From Actinomyces sp. HMSC035G02 (GTDB taxonomy: Bacteria; Actinomycetota; Actinomycetes; Actinomycetales; Actinomycetaceae), in contig KV835914.1 of NCBI GenBank assembly GCA_001838165.1, positions 1-64,000 on the forward strand: 64,000 nucleotides of DNA, read 5' to 3'. This document shows, in pieces, positions 28,404 to 37,232 of this stretch (positions within the stretch are counted from its first letter, which is position 1; each line of letters opens with the position of its first letter). The notes beneath the pieces are model-generated. The model searched no databases and was not told the DNA's origin. It saw nothing but the letters and a program-made list of their open reading frames with translations. Both the position numbers and the translations under genes were made by a program.

Positions 28404-29155
28404 GCGTTCTCCTCCGGCGCCTGGGCGACCTTCTCACCGGGGCGCGACAGAGAAACCGCGAGGGCCATCGTCGCGCGCACCAGGAAGAGCGCCGATTTGA
28501 TCGGATTGTGGGAGGGCTCGCCACCCGCGCGCGGGTGCATCTGCACGCCGACCTCGCGCACTACGAGGTGCGAGCGCGCCGCGATGACGAGCGCACCAAT
28601 CGTGTCGCCCAAGTACTCGGCCGGGTAGTTGTGCGCGAACAGCGCAAGCGCACGGGGGCCGTAGAGCTTGAAACCGCTGGTCGTATCGCTCAGGTGGGTC
28701 TCACACACGCGCGAGAGGATGACCGAGAAGAGGTTCATCGCCCACTTGCGCGGGCCCCGCGCGTGGTAATTCCCCTTACCTGCAAAACGCGAGCCGATGA
28801 CGACGTCCGCATGCTCGCTCGAGGCCGTCTCGATGAGCGTGTTGATCTCGCGCGGATCGTGCTGGCCGTCCGCGTCGAGCTGGCACGCGTACTCGTAGCC
28901 CATGCGCCGCGCGTACTGGAAGCCGGCACGCATCGCACCACCGACCCCCAGGTTGAGCGGCAGGTCGAGGACGGCCACGCCAGCGGCGCGCGCGATGTCG
29001 GCGGTCGCGTCCGTCGACCCGTCGGAGACCACGAGGATGTCCGCGAAGGAAGGCTTCTCAGCCTTCACCATCTCGAGGACATCACCGAGCACCTCCTCCT
29101 CATTCCACGCAGGAATGACGATGAGTAGGCGGGATTGAGCACTGGGACGGCTCAC
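28400..29155 (-). CDS. Family 2 glycosyltransferase
   Basis: 251 residues, GT-A fold of the polyprenyl-phosphate sugar transferase type. Motifs: VIPAWNEEEVLGDVL at the start, a DGSTDAT segment, and the metal-binding DADGQHDP. The C-terminus has only weak hydrophobicity, so membrane contact probably comes from the DUF2304 partner. The GTG start follows the rmlA stop with no gap. Its placement after rmlA suggests a role in rhamnan or teichoic-acid-like polymer synthesis; the donor is not readable from the sequence. Confidence 0.88.
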   Translation of the reverse strand: MSRPSAQSRLLIVIPAWNEEEVLGDVLEMVKAEKPSFADILVVSDGSTDATADIARAAGVAVLDLPLNLGVGGAMRAGFQYARRMGYEYACQLDADGQHDPREINTLIETASSEHADVVIGSRFAGKGNYHARGPRKWAMNLFSVILSRVCETHLSDTTSGFKLYGPRALALFAHNYPAEYLGDTIGALVIAARSHLVVREVGVQMHPRAGGEPSHNPIKSALFLVRATMALAVSLSRPGEKVAQAPEENA

Positions 29156-30028
29156 TCAGCAACCCTCTCGCTCAAGCAGCTCGAGCAGGTAAGCGCCGTA
29201 ACCGGACTTGACCAGGGGCTCGGCGCGCTGACGCAGGCCCTCGTCGTCGATGAAGCCCATGCGCCACGCGACCTCTTCGGGGGCGCCGATCTTCATACCC
29301 TGGCGGGCCTCGACCGTACGCACGAATGCGGTGGCGTCCGCGAGGGAGTCGAACGTGCCGGTGTCGAGCCACGCGGTGCCGCGCGGGAGGACCTCGACCT
29401 TGAGCTTGCCAGCCTCGAGGTAGGCGCGGTTCACGTCGGTGATCTCGTATTCGCCGCGCGCGCTCGGCTTGAGGTTGCGGGCAATCTCAACCACGTCGTT
29501 GTCGTAGAAGTACAGGCCGGGCACCGCGTAGTTCGACTTGGGGTGCTCGGGCTTCTCCTCGATCGACAGCGCGTTGAACTCCTCGTCGAATTCCACGACG
29601 CCGTACTCACGCGGGTTGGACACGTGGTAGGCGAAGACGGCGCCACCGTCGGGGTCGACGTGGCGGCGCAGCTGGGCGCCCATGCCGGGGCCGTAGAAGA
29701 TGTTGTCGCCCAAGACCAGGGCGGCGCTGTCGTTGCCCACGTGGTCGGCGCCGAGCACGAAGGCCTGCGCAAGGCCATTGGGCTCGTGCTGGACAGCGTA
29801 GGAAATGCTGACGCCGAGCTGACTGCCGTCGCCGAGCAGGCGGTGGAACGACGGAGCGTCGTGAGGGGTCGTGATGACGAGGACCTCAGAAATGCCCGCC
29901 AGCATGAGGGTCGACAGCGGGTAATAGATCATCGGCTTGTCGTAGACGGGGACGAGCTGCTTCGATGTCCCCAGCGTAATCGGGTTGAGACGGGTGCCCG
30001 AGCCGCCCGCCAGGATGATGCCTTTCAT
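29156..30028 (-). CDS. rmlA: Glucose-1-phosphate thymidylyltransferase
   Basis: 290 residues from the ATG at 30,028 (GGAGG four bases upstream). It makes dTDP-glucose, the first step to dTDP-L-rhamnose. The nucleotide-binding signature [36 protein letters not shown] and WLDTGTF are all present. It heads an operon with a GT2 and a DUF2304 gene and is divergent from the fused rmlCD gene. The second-step gene rmlB is not in the window. Confidence 0.95.
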   Translation of the reverse strand: MKGIILAGGSGTRLNPITLGTSKQLVPVYDKPMIYYPLSTLMLAGISEVLVITTPHDAPSFHRLLGDGSQLGVSISYAVQHEPNGLAQAFVLGADHVGNDSAALVLGDNIFYGPGMGAQLRRHVDPDGGAVFAYHVSNPREYGVVEFDEEFNALSIEEKPEHPKSNYAVPGLYFYDNDVVEIARNLKPSARGEYEITDVNRAYLEAGKLKVEVLPRGTAWLDTGTFDSLADATAFVRTVEARQGMKIGAPEEVAWRMGFIDDEGLRQRAEPLVKSGYGAYLLELLEREGC

Positions 30029-30072
30029 GTTGCCTCCGCTTCCCGGCGCGTCCTCGTGTGGGTCGCGCGTCG

Positions 30073-30102
30073 TTGACAATTATGCCTATACAACAGTATT
30101 TT
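30073..30102 (+). promoter_or_regulatory. Putative rmlCD promoter
   Basis: Plus strand TTGACA (30,073-30,078), 18-base spacer, TATTTT (30,097-30,102). A second -10-like TAGTAT lies at 30,168-30,173, nearer the gene. The divergent rmlA promoter must share this AT-rich 195-bp region. Confidence 0.5.
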
Positions 30103-30223
30103 TCCACAACTTTGCCCCCGCGCGCGCCCATGGGGCGGCGCACACCGCCGCGGGGGTGCAGATCGGATAGTATTTACATGGAATGTTGCGTCCGCACAAA
30201 AACCACGCACGTAAGGAAGAACC

Positions 30224-31651
30224 ATGGCGCCCACCGCTAAGCCCCTGGGGATTACGACCACGCCGATCCCCGGCTTTTTGCGCATTGATCTGACTGTTCA
30301 CGGCGATAACCGAGGCTGGTTCAAGGAGAATTGGCAGCGCGAGAAGATGGTCGCGCTGGGCCTGCCGGATTTCCAGCCGGTGCAGAACAACATCTCGTTC
30401 AACGACGAGGTCGGGGTGACGCGAGGCATTCACGCGGAGCCGTGGGACAAGTTCGTGTCGGTCGCGACCGGCCGCGTGTTCGGCGCGTGGGTCGACCTGC
30501 GCGAGGGTCCCTCGTTTGGCACCGTCTACACCACGATCATCGATCCGGGCGTGGCGGTGTTCGTCCCCAAGGGCGTGGGTAACTCCTACCAGACCCTTGA
30601 GCCGAACACGGCCTACACGTACCTAGTCAACGACCACTGGTCGCCGGACGCGCACTACACCTTCCTAAACCTGGCCGACGAGACGGCCGCCGTGGATTGG
30701 CCGATCCCGCTCGAGCGCGCCATCCTGTCCGACAAGGACAAGGCTCACCCGCGCATGGCGGACGTGACCCCCTTCCCTGCCCCGGCTCCCGTGGGGCGCC
30801 GCGCACTCGTGACGGGCGCGAACGGCCAGCTGGGCCGTGAGCTCATGCGCGCGCTGCCCGAGGCCGGCTTCACGGTGACGGGCGTGGACCTGCCCGAGGT
30901 GTCGATTTCCAACGCCGAGCAGGTCGCCGCTCTGCCATGGGACGACATCGACGTGGTGATCAACGCGGCCGCGTGGACGAACGTGGACGGCGCTGAGACC
31001 CCCGAGGGCCGCCGCGCGACCTGGCAGGCGAACTCGACTGGCCCGGCGATCCTGGCCCGCGAGGCCACGGCTCACGGCGTGACGATGGTCCACATCTCGA
31101 CGGAGTACATCTTCGATGGCACGCAGGACGTGCACGTTGAGGACGAGGCCCCCTCTCCCCTGGGCGCGTACGGCCAGTCGAAGGCGGGCGGAGACGCGGC
31201 TGTGGCCTCGACGCCGAAGCACTACATCGTGCGCACCTCCTGGGTCGTGGGCGACGGCAAGAACTTCCTGAAGACCATGGCGTCCCTGGCGGATCAGGGC
31301 ACCTCCCCCTCGGTTGTGTCCGACCAGGTGGGTCGCCTGACCTTCACCTCCGACCTGGCCAAGGGCATCATTCACCTGCTGACCAGCAACGCCCCGTTTG
31401 GCACGTACAACCTGTCGGGCGAGGGCCCGGTCATGAGCTGGGCGCAGGTCGCCAAGCGCGTGTTCGAGCTGTGCGGCCGCAATCCGGAAGACGTCACCGA
31501 GGTGACGACTCAGGAGTACTTCGCGGGCCGCGAGGTGGCTCCTCGTCCCCTGTCCTCCGTCCTGGACCTGACGAAGATCAAGGCCACGGGTTTCACCCCC
31601 GAGGATTCCTCGCAGCGCATCGACTCCTACGTCGCTTCCCTGCGCGGCTGA
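30224..31651 (+). CDS. rmlCD: Fused dTDP-4-dehydrorhamnose 3,5-epimerase / reductase (RmlC-RmlD)
   Basis: 475 residues. Residues 1 to about 185 form an RmlC cupin: FLRIDLTVHGDNRGWFKENW, then GVTRGIHAEPWDKFVSV with the catalytic His of the GLH motif kept, and VFVPKGVGNSYQTL. Residues about 195-475 form an RmlD short-chain reductase: GANGQLGRELM nucleotide site, HISTEYIFDGT, and the YGQSK catalytic pair. The fusion performs the last two steps to dTDP-L-rhamnose in one chain. AAGGAAG lies five bases before the ATG. The RmlC half is diverged from stand-alone RmlC (the FAHGF motif is GVGNSY) but resembles other Gram-positive fusions. Confidence 0.93.
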   Translation: MAPTAKPLGITTTPIPGFLRIDLTVHGDNRGWFKENWQREKMVALGLPDFQPVQNNISFNDEVGVTRGIHAEPWDKFVSVATGRVFGAWVDLREGPSFGTVYTTIIDPGVAVFVPKGVGNSYQTLEPNTAYTYLVNDHWSPDAHYTFLNLADETAAVDWPIPLERAILSDKDKAHPRMADVTPFPAPAPVGRRALVTGANGQLGRELMRALPEAGFTVTGVDLPEVSISNAEQVAALPWDDIDVVINAAAWTNVDGAETPEGRRATWQANSTGPAILAREATAHGVTMVHISTEYIFDGTQDVHVEDEAPSPLGAYGQSKAGGDAAVASTPKHYIVRTSWVVGDGKNFLKTMASLADQGTSPSVVSDQVGRLTFTSDLAKGIIHLLTSNAPFGTYNLSGEGPVMSWAQVAKRVFELCGRNPEDVTEVTTQEYFAGREVAPRPLSSVLDLTKIKATGFTPEDSSQRIDSYVASLRG

Positions 31652-31670
31652 TCGCCGCACTGACGAGGCA

Positions 31671-31700
31671 GGCCCCGGGCGCCGACAGGTGCTCGGGGCC
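31671..31700 (+). terminator. rmlCD terminator hairpin
   Basis: Arms GGCCCCGGGCGCC and GGTGCTCGGGGCC (with G-U pairs) around GACA, 20 bases after the rmlCD stop. Confidence 0.7.
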
Positions 31701-31812
31701 GTTGCTATGTCCGCGTGCGCCCTGCGTGCGCGTGGGGGCTACGGCGCCTGCCCGCGTAGCCGGGGCCGCCCGCGCACGCCCTAGGGGCGACGGTTGCGAA
31801 TGGGGGGCGACG

Positions 31813-31938
31813 CATCCGGATAGGATACGAACATCCGGATAGGTTACGAACATCCGGATAGCTAATTAACCTATCCATATGCGCACAACCTATCCGGATG
31901 CGCACAACCTATCCAGATGCGCACGCCCTATCCGGTCG
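31813..31938. repeat. Symmetric array of seven 11-bp units at 19-bp spacing
   Basis: CATCCGGATAG starts at 31,813, 31,832 and 31,851. The reverse-complement unit CTATCCGGATG, with variants, starts at 31,871, 31,890, 31,909 and 31,928. Spacing is 19 bp within each half and 20 bp across the centre (CTAATTAA). Each perfect unit contains the palindrome ATCCGGAT. Linkers are eight bases: GATACGAA or GTTACGAA on the left, CGCACAAC on the right. The units are too short and too close for a CRISPR. It lies in a 618-bp intergenic region between convergent genes; I see no gene in 31,701-32,269. Confidence 0.85.
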
Positions 31939-32047
31939 CACATGATCGAGAGCAGCTGTGGACGTTCGAGCACCGAAGCGCAGCATCACCGGAGCACCCC
32001 ACAACACCGGGACACCTCAGAGCACCGCTACGCATCCCCACCAATTC

Positions 32048-32150
32048 CGCACGTAATTTCCCGGCAGCTCTTTCAACTTTTGAAACCGCAACGTTGATAT
32101 TCCAACGTTATCTTGGCGCCGTAAAACGAAGCTCATGGGAATTACGTGCG
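32048..32150. repeat. Inverted-repeat-bounded element, copy 1
   Basis: 103 bp bounded by CGCACGTAATT (32,048-32,058) and AATTACGTGCG (32,140-32,150), perfect 11-base inverted repeats. The right end CATGGGAATTACGTGCGA is identical over 18 bases to that of copy 2 at 41,033-41,137. Interiors share only short blocks (GAATATCA, GCGCC), in opposite orientation. No coding capacity. Confidence 0.75.
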
Positions 32151-32269
32151 AGATGAAAGGCGGGGGCCAGCCACTCGTGACTGCACGTTCCCGCCCGAGA
32201 GACCCCGGCCTCGTCGAACGAGATGAAAAGCCCCCCGAGATACCTGGAGAAGCTAGCCCCTTGAGAGGC

Positions 32270-32761
32270 CTAGACGAGCTGGCTCAGGACGTCCTGCGGA
32301 CCACCGATCTCCCGCACCTGGGCGACGAGCACGTCTGCGAGCCTCTTCGCCGCGACATACTGCGTCGATTCAACCCCGTAGCGGCTCGCAATGTCCGCAA
32401 GACGCGCAGGGATAGTGGTAGCGCTGCCGTCCCTGGACGTCAGCATGTCCGCCAAGTTGAGCACCAGGAGCTCCTCCGACCGGTAGGTACTGTCGGGGTT
32501 GCCGTGGTTGAAGATTTCCGCCCAATACGTGAACCCCAGGGAGCGCAGCAGGGCCCCTCCAAGCTCTTCATGCTCGGACTGTTCATGGGCGAATTGATAG
32601 CCCACATCGTGCAGGTAGCCCATCACGAACATCTCGCGGCACTTCTCATCCGACCAGCCAAACAGGGTCCGCCCCAGCTCGGAGGCTTTCATCCCCACCC
32701 CGCGGCAGTGGCGCAGCCGGTTCTCGTCCATGCCAATTGCCGGCTTCGAGTCAGTCATCAT
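32270..32761 (-). CDS. HD-domain protein (putative metal-dependent phosphohydrolase)
   Basis: 163 residues. HD pattern: H18 (LRHCRGVG), H51-D52 (GYLHDVGYQF), further His in HEQSEHEELGG, FNHGNPD near residue 84 and a late Asp in LADMLTSRDG. HD enzymes hydrolyse phosphoester bonds, often of nucleotides. The start overlaps the stop of the cupin-Nudix gene (ATGA), so it is the last gene of a three-gene operon. The substrate is unknown. Pairing of two nucleotide-hydrolase folds with a membrane protein suggests a small-molecule signalling or detoxification unit, by inference only. Confidence 0.8.
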   Translation of the reverse strand: MMTDSKPAIGMDENRLRHCRGVGMKASELGRTLFGWSDEKCREMFVMGYLHDVGYQFAHEQSEHEELGGALLRSLGFTYWAEIFNHGNPDSTYRSEELLVLNLADMLTSRDGSATTIPARLADIASRYGVESTQYVAAKRLADVLVAQVREIGGPQDVLSQLV

Positions 32762-33645
32762 GCGATCCTTTGCGTGCCGTCGGCCAGATACCGCAGGAGA
32801 TCCGTCAGCCTGCGACGCTGAGAGTCAGCGAGGCGCAGATCGAGGAGCTTGTCCTTGCGTACCCACTGGAAACCCGTGGATTCAGAGTCGAGAGACACCT
32901 CGTGGCCCACGGACGCCCCGTGAAACACGACGGTGAACTCCTGGCGTACTTCCCCGTCGGAGTATGCGATGCGCACGTCCGGGTCCGTGTAGGTGCCGAC
33001 AATCCCGGTCACCTGCACGTCGAGGCCAGTCTCCTCCTTGAGCTCGCGGACCGCGCACTCGGCGAGGCTTTCGCCAAATTCGAGGGTGCCACCCGGGAGC
33101 GTCCAATTCCCACTATCCCGGCGCTGGAGCATGAGGATGTGGCCCTCGTGCTCGATGGCGACCGCTGCCGCAGGCACGATCGAGTTGGCCGCCGGCGCAT
33201 CGGGGGCGTGGGAGTAGTCCACGCGCGTCGTCGTCAGGGCCGAAGCCAGCCACGCCTCGACATCCGGGCCAGGGGTGACGACGTTCTTGTCGTTCGTGGA
33301 GGGAACCTTGATGAAGAGGATCTGAGTCCCCCGCTTCGAGCGCTGCGCGTAGGTCGTCCCAGGTTCGATGACATAAAAGTCGCCCGCACGGAACTCATAT
33401 TCCTCGCCGGTGTCCGTATCCAGGTACTGCGTCCACCCGGACAGCATGTACTGATACTCGGTGGCCTGCGTATGAAAGTGCGGCTGCTCGCACGCATCAT
33501 CGGAATAGGACGTGATCCCGATTTCGAGATCGCTTGTGTCGTAGTGAGCGACCGCCTGCGGCCGAGAGAGGTTGCCCGCCAGGTACTGGCGCGACACCTG
33601 CTCCAGCGCCTGCCGGATCTCGCCTGACGTGATGGTGGAGAACAT
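32758..33645 (-). CDS. Cupin-Nudix fusion protein
   Basis: 295 residues. The N-terminal cupin (about 45-115) has HFHTQATEYQYMLSG and a GDFYVIEPGTTY strand. The C-terminal Nudix domain (about 150-270) carries an intact Nudix box, GTLEFGESLAECAVRELKEE followed by TGL, fitting Gx5Ex7REUxEExGU. The ATG at 33,645 has GGAGG eight bases upstream; an ATG at 33,651 that overlaps the upstream stop has the same GGAGG only two bases away and is a poorer start. The cupin may bind a ligand controlling the Nudix hydrolase. It is the middle gene of the operon with the CorA-like and HD genes. Confidence 0.85.
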   Translation of the reverse strand: MFSTITSGEIRQALEQVSRQYLAGNLSRPQAVAHYDTSDLEIGITSYSDDACEQPHFHTQATEYQYMLSGWTQYLDTDTGEEYEFRAGDFYVIEPGTTYAQRSKRGTQILFIKVPSTNDKNVVTPGPDVEAWLASALTTTRVDYSHAPDAPAANSIVPAAAVAIEHEGHILMLQRRDSGNWTLPGGTLEFGESLAECAVRELKEETGLDVQVTGIVGTYTDPDVRIAYSDGEVRQEFTVVFHGASVGHEVSLDSESTGFQWVRKDKLLDLRLADSQRRRLTDLLRYLADGTQRIA

Positions 33646-33647
33646 CG

Positions 33648-34928
33648 TCATCGCCTCCTTGGGGCCTTGTGTCGACTCTTCCTCAGCTGGCGCCTCAAGA
33701 CGATGAGAACGCCGATCGCGACGACCACGCTCGCCAGGCACAGGGCGAGTACGAACCACAGCGAGGGAAGAGTCTCGCCCTGGTTGAGGCCAATGATGGA
33801 CATCGAGAAGAAAGAAATGATGAGCGTCGGGACGAAAAAGACTGCAGAGGCGAAGGTGAGGAACGTATTCGTTCGTTCTGCGGCCTCGGCGTTTTCCTGG
33901 TTTGCGACGGCTTGGACGGACTGAGCGGTGTTCGCAAGCAGGCCGGACGCCCGCTCGAGCAGCCGTCGGTATTCCTCGATCGTCGCCTTGAGTTCGGCGA
34001 CCTTGCGCGTCGCGAGGCCCTGCAGGGCCTCGTTCCCAGTCACGAGTTCGTTGACCTTGGAACGGCGTTCGAGGTTCCTGGAAACGAGGAACGCCGTCGT
34101 CACGAACTGCGAGAGCACGCCGATTTCTCGCTGCGCCCGCCCGAGGCGCTGCGCGGCTTCCTCCGAATCGTCACTGATCATGATCTGGAAGGGCTCGTTC
34201 TCCCAGAATTCGAACTCAATCCGCCAGTTCTCGAGGTTGTATTGCTCGTACTTGATGGGGATCGAGAACGCCTCAACGATGTTGCCCACATCCGAAGGCT
34301 CGGTGAAGTACCCCTGCCCACGGTTCAGCCAGATGCCGTTGTGCGGCCAGCGAAGGTTGTCGAGCTGGTCTGGCGAGACCGGTTGATAGATCGTGACGGT
34401 GCCGTTGCCCATGTCGAAGATCCTGCACCAGCGGTGGAGGGCACGAAGCGGCTCGGAGGTATCACCGGATCGGGCCGGCAGGTTCTGGGTCAGCAGATCG
34501 ACGTACCTGATCCTCGTGTCGGCGTCGATCTGCAGAGGCACGTTCGTTTTGTTTGCAGACACCCGCTGGATCATCTCCGGCATGGAAGCCATCAGCGCGT
34601 GAGCGACGGTCGGCGCCATGAGCTTGTCGAGGAGCGAGGAGATCTCGCCGTCGTGCGTGCCGTCGAGCGACACCTCGAGCTCGTACCTGTCGATACCGTT
34701 CCACGGGTCCTCACGATGGGTGTGCGCATCGATGGGGCAGTACCGGTAGCCCTCACCGTCGTCCAGCAGGGGCAGAACGATCGGATTCTCGAACTCCATG
34801 GCCCGGCGATGCCATCCGGACAGAATCACTGCCTGCGTCCCATCCGCGTACCGACACTTCAGCAGGAAGCTCGCGTCCGCGTCCCAGAGCTGAGGATCAG
34901 ACGCGTACGTCTCGCTGTAGGAGCTCAT
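33648..34928 (-). CDS. CorA-like two-TM membrane protein without a GMN motif
   Basis: 426 residues. A soluble N-terminal domain of about 250 residues that I do not recognise is followed by a long helical region with Arg/Glu heptads (ERRSKVNELVTGNEALQGLA onward). Two C-terminal transmembrane helices (about 357-381 and 388-409) and a basic tail complete it. This layout is that of CorA/ZntB cation channels, but the pore-loop GMN is replaced by SMSIIGLN. Start taken at 34,928, behind GGAGG; an upstream ATG at 34,976 lacks a ribosome site. It is the first gene of the operon. CorA-like membrane effectors are known in type III CRISPR systems; whether this is an effector or a transporter is unknown. 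Confidence 0.7.
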   Translation of the reverse strand: MSSYSETYASDPQLWDADASFLLKCRYADGTQAVILSGWHRRAMEFENPIVLPLLDDGEGYRYCPIDAHTHREDPWNGIDRYELEVSLDGTHDGEISSLLDKLMAPTVAHALMASMPEMIQRVSANKTNVPLQIDADTRIRYVDLLTQNLPARSGDTSEPLRALHRWCRIFDMGNGTVTIYQPVSPDQLDNLRWPHNGIWLNRGQGYFTEPSDVGNIVEAFSIPIKYEQYNLENWRIEFEFWENEPFQIMISDDSEEAAQRLGRAQREIGVLSQFVTTAFLVSRNLERRSKVNELVTGNEALQGLATRKVAELKATIEEYRRLLERASGLLANTAQSVQAVANQENAEAAERTNTFLTFASAVFFVPTLIISFFSMSIIGLNQGETLPSLWFVLALCLASVVVAIGVLIVLRRQLRKSRHKAPRRR

Positions 34929-35074
34929 CGCCCGGGCACCTCCATTCGAAGTCGTTGGCACGTAGTTGTCCGGCACATGCGGCCCGAGGCCGTGGGGACA
35001 GACCGCTCTTTGAGATTGTAGTCGCTCGCGCAGATACCGCGCCGGAGCGCAACATATGTGCGCGCCGCAGATAA

Positions 35075-35124
35075 ACGAGGCCGGGGCCGGCCACGCTGAA
35101 TCGCGCAGTCGGCCCCGGCCTCGT
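35075..35124. terminator. Bidirectional GC-rich hairpin
   Basis: ACGAGGCCGGGGCCGGCC (35,075-35,092) pairs with the GGCCCCGGCCTCGT arm (35,111-35,124). It lies downstream of the amidase gene stop (35,138) on the minus strand and before the CorA-like operon. Confidence 0.75.
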
Positions 35125-35137
35125 CACGGAAGACCTC

Positions 35138-37198
35138 TCAGAAGTACGCCTTCATCATGGACACCAGGTCGTAGCCGTAGTTCTTGGCTGCGGCCCAGCC
35201 GGTGCGGTTGGGGTTCTCCTGGATGCCCAGGTACTCGACCACGGGGGCCGCGCCCTTGCGCACGTAGGTGAAGCGCGGGTCGACAACCGTGTTCGCGAGC
35301 GACGCCGTGGTCACCGAGGAGTCCGCGTAGGCGCGCAGGTGCTGGACCTGGGCACGGATGCCGGTGCGCACGTCCGGGAAGGAGGCGCCCTTCGCACCGC
35401 CACCGACCGCGCCGATGCCGGAGAAGTTGTACTGGCTGACGGTCACGTCGCCGCCGAATCGCAGCCAGCCCGTCTCCTTCATGGCCTGGACGAAGACCAG
35501 CTCGGGGGACACACCCTCGGCCACCGCCTCGTCATAGACGATGGACGCGAAGTCACGGATCGTCTGTGCACCACCGGCGCTCAGGGCGCTCGGGTAGCTG
35601 TATCCGGCCTCGTCCCACGCCTCTTCCATGGCGTCGATGACCTCCGAGCGTGAGGCGGTGGGCGCACTCATGATGAGGCGCTGACCGGCTGCGTTCGTGA
35701 CGGAGGCACTGCGCGAGGCGCTGCGGGAGGCCGCCGGAGCCTCGCTGCCGTCGGCGTAGCCGAGCCACGCGCCGGAGGAAGCGAAGGTGGATGCACGCCC
35801 CTCGACGGTGACCGTGCCCGTCGCCATCGCGCCCGAGCTCGGGTCCAGCCAGTACCAGGCACCATCCAGGAGCCAGCCGGTGCTCATCGCGCCGGAGGAG
35901 CCCAGGTAGTACCAGGTGTCGCCCACCTTGGTCCAGCCGGTCACCATGGCACCGTCACCGTCCAGGTAGTACCACTTGCCGCCGTCGAGGAGCCAGCCGG
36001 TGACCATCTGTCCGCTGGGTCGCATGTAGTACCAACGGTTGTCATCCTCAGTCAGCTGCCAGCCGGTGAGCATGCGCGCGTCGTCCTCGAAGAGGTACCA
36101 GGCACCGTCGACGTTGGTCCAGCCGATAGCGGCCGCACCGTCGGCGCGGAGCCAGTACCAGTTGTTGCCGTCCTTGAGCCAGCCGGTGACCATGACGCCG
36201 TCAGCGTTCATGTAGTACCAGGAGCCGGCGACCTTGACCCATCCGGTAGCCATGTCACCGTCGGGACGCAGGTAGTACCACTTGCCGCCTTCCTGCTTCC
36301 AACCCGTCACCATGGCGGTGGAGTCATCGAAGAAGTAGCGGCGTCCGTTGATGGTGGACCATCCGCGGATGGTGCGTTCGTCGGAGCCAGCCCAGTACCA
36401 GCGGCCACCGGCAGAGAACCAGCCGGTCTTGGCGGTGCCGTTAGAGATGAAGCTCCAGGAGTCGCCGACTGCGCGCCAGGCGCCCTTGCTCAGGCCGTAC
36501 GCCTGGGCGATGCCCGTCGCGTCGGCGATGCCGAGGGAACGCACGAAGCTCTCATCGCGCAGGAGCGCCGCGTCGGACGTCGAGGTGACGAAGGCGTGCT
36601 CGACGATGACGCCCGTCATATTCTCTTCGCGAGCCTGACGGATGATCGCGTAGTAGTCGCCGGTGGAACCGTCCGGGTAGTCGTAGTAGGGGTTGTCACG
36701 CGTCTTGATGCCGCGATCAGCCAGTCCGAGGCCGGTCAGCTGCTTCTGGATAGCGTTGGCCAGGGTGCGTCCCTGGGTGTGGGTGCCGTAGTTGTACGAG
36801 GAAGAGTTCGCGTACCAGACCTCCGCACCCTTCGCGATGGGCGAGGCCGAGTTGAAGTGGATGGAGACGAGGGCGTCCGCATCCGCCGCGGCGGCCATGT
36901 CAACACGGCTGGACAGGTCGGTGCTGACGTTTTCCGAGGGGCGGGTGTCCGTCGTGCGAGTCATGACGACGCGCACGCCGTCGTAGCTTTCCAGTTCTTC
37001 CTTCAGGGCCAGCGAGACCGCGAGGGTCAGGTCCTTTTCACGCAGGCCGTTTGCGACCGCGCCGCTGTCGGAGCCGCCGTGCCCGGGGTCGATGGCAATC
37101 GTGATGCCTGCTGCGTGCGCGGGCGGCACGAGGGCCGCTGCGGCTGCGCCGAGGGCCAGGGTAAGCCCGGCGACGATGGTCCTCCACGAGGAGCGCAT
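35138..37198 (-). CDS. Two-headed autolysin: N-acetylmuramoyl-L-alanine amidase plus glucosaminidase with wall-binding repeats
   Basis: 686 residues. Signal peptide 1-29 (ends PPAHA-AG). Amidase_3 domain (about 32-225) with zinc ligands in DPGHGGSDSGA, the following REKDL glutamate, SIHFN and the catalytic VEHAF. About ten tandem repeats of roughly 20-24 residues (about 240-480), each of the form GWxxxGxxWYYxxxxGxMxT, resemble choline-binding-type cell-wall repeats. A Ser/Ala linker precedes a C-terminal glucosaminidase-like domain (about 525-686) with FVQAMKETGWLRFGGDV and QYNFSGIG. The protein should cut both peptide stems and glycan strands at the wall. AAGGAT precedes the ATG. A strong promoter overlapping an inverted repeat lies upstream. 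Confidence 0.9.
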   Translation of the reverse strand: MRSSWRTIVAGLTLALGAAAAALVPPAHAAGITIAIDPGHGGSDSGAVANGLREKDLTLAVSLALKEELESYDGVRVVMTRTTDTRPSENVSTDLSSRVDMAAAADADALVSIHFNSASPIAKGAEVWYANSSSYNYGTHTQGRTLANAIQKQLTGLGLADRGIKTRDNPYYDYPDGSTGDYYAIIRQAREENMTGVIVEHAFVTSTSDAALLRDESFVRSLGIADATGIAQAYGLSKGAWRAVGDSWSFISNGTAKTGWFSAGGRWYWAGSDERTIRGWSTINGRRYFFDDSTAMVTGWKQEGGKWYYLRPDGDMATGWVKVAGSWYYMNADGVMVTGWLKDGNNWYWLRADGAAAIGWTNVDGAWYLFEDDARMLTGWQLTEDDNRWYYMRPSGQMVTGWLLDGGKWYYLDGDGAMVTGWTKVGDTWYYLGSSGAMSTGWLLDGAWYWLDPSSGAMATGTVTVEGRASTFASSGAWLGYADGSEAPAASRSASRSASVTNAAGQRLIMSAPTASRSEVIDAMEEAWDEAGYSYPSALSAGGAQTIRDFASIVYDEAVAEGVSPELVFVQAMKETGWLRFGGDVTVSQYNFSGIGAVGGGAKGASFPDVRTGIRAQVQHLRAYADSSVTTASLANTVVDPRFTYVRKGAAPVVEYLGIQENPNRTGWAAAKNYGYDLVSMMKAYF

Positions 37199-37232
37199 AG
37201 TGATCCTTCATGTTGCTGATGTGACAGTCGTG

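Noticed and set aside
31813..31938. Possible CRISPR array.
   Set aside because: Units are 11 bp with 8-bp linkers, and the orientation flips in the middle; no cas genes are near.
35800..36460. Tandem DNA repeat of about 60 bp.
   Set aside because: It is in frame and encodes the wall-binding repeats of the autolysin, so protein repetition explains it.
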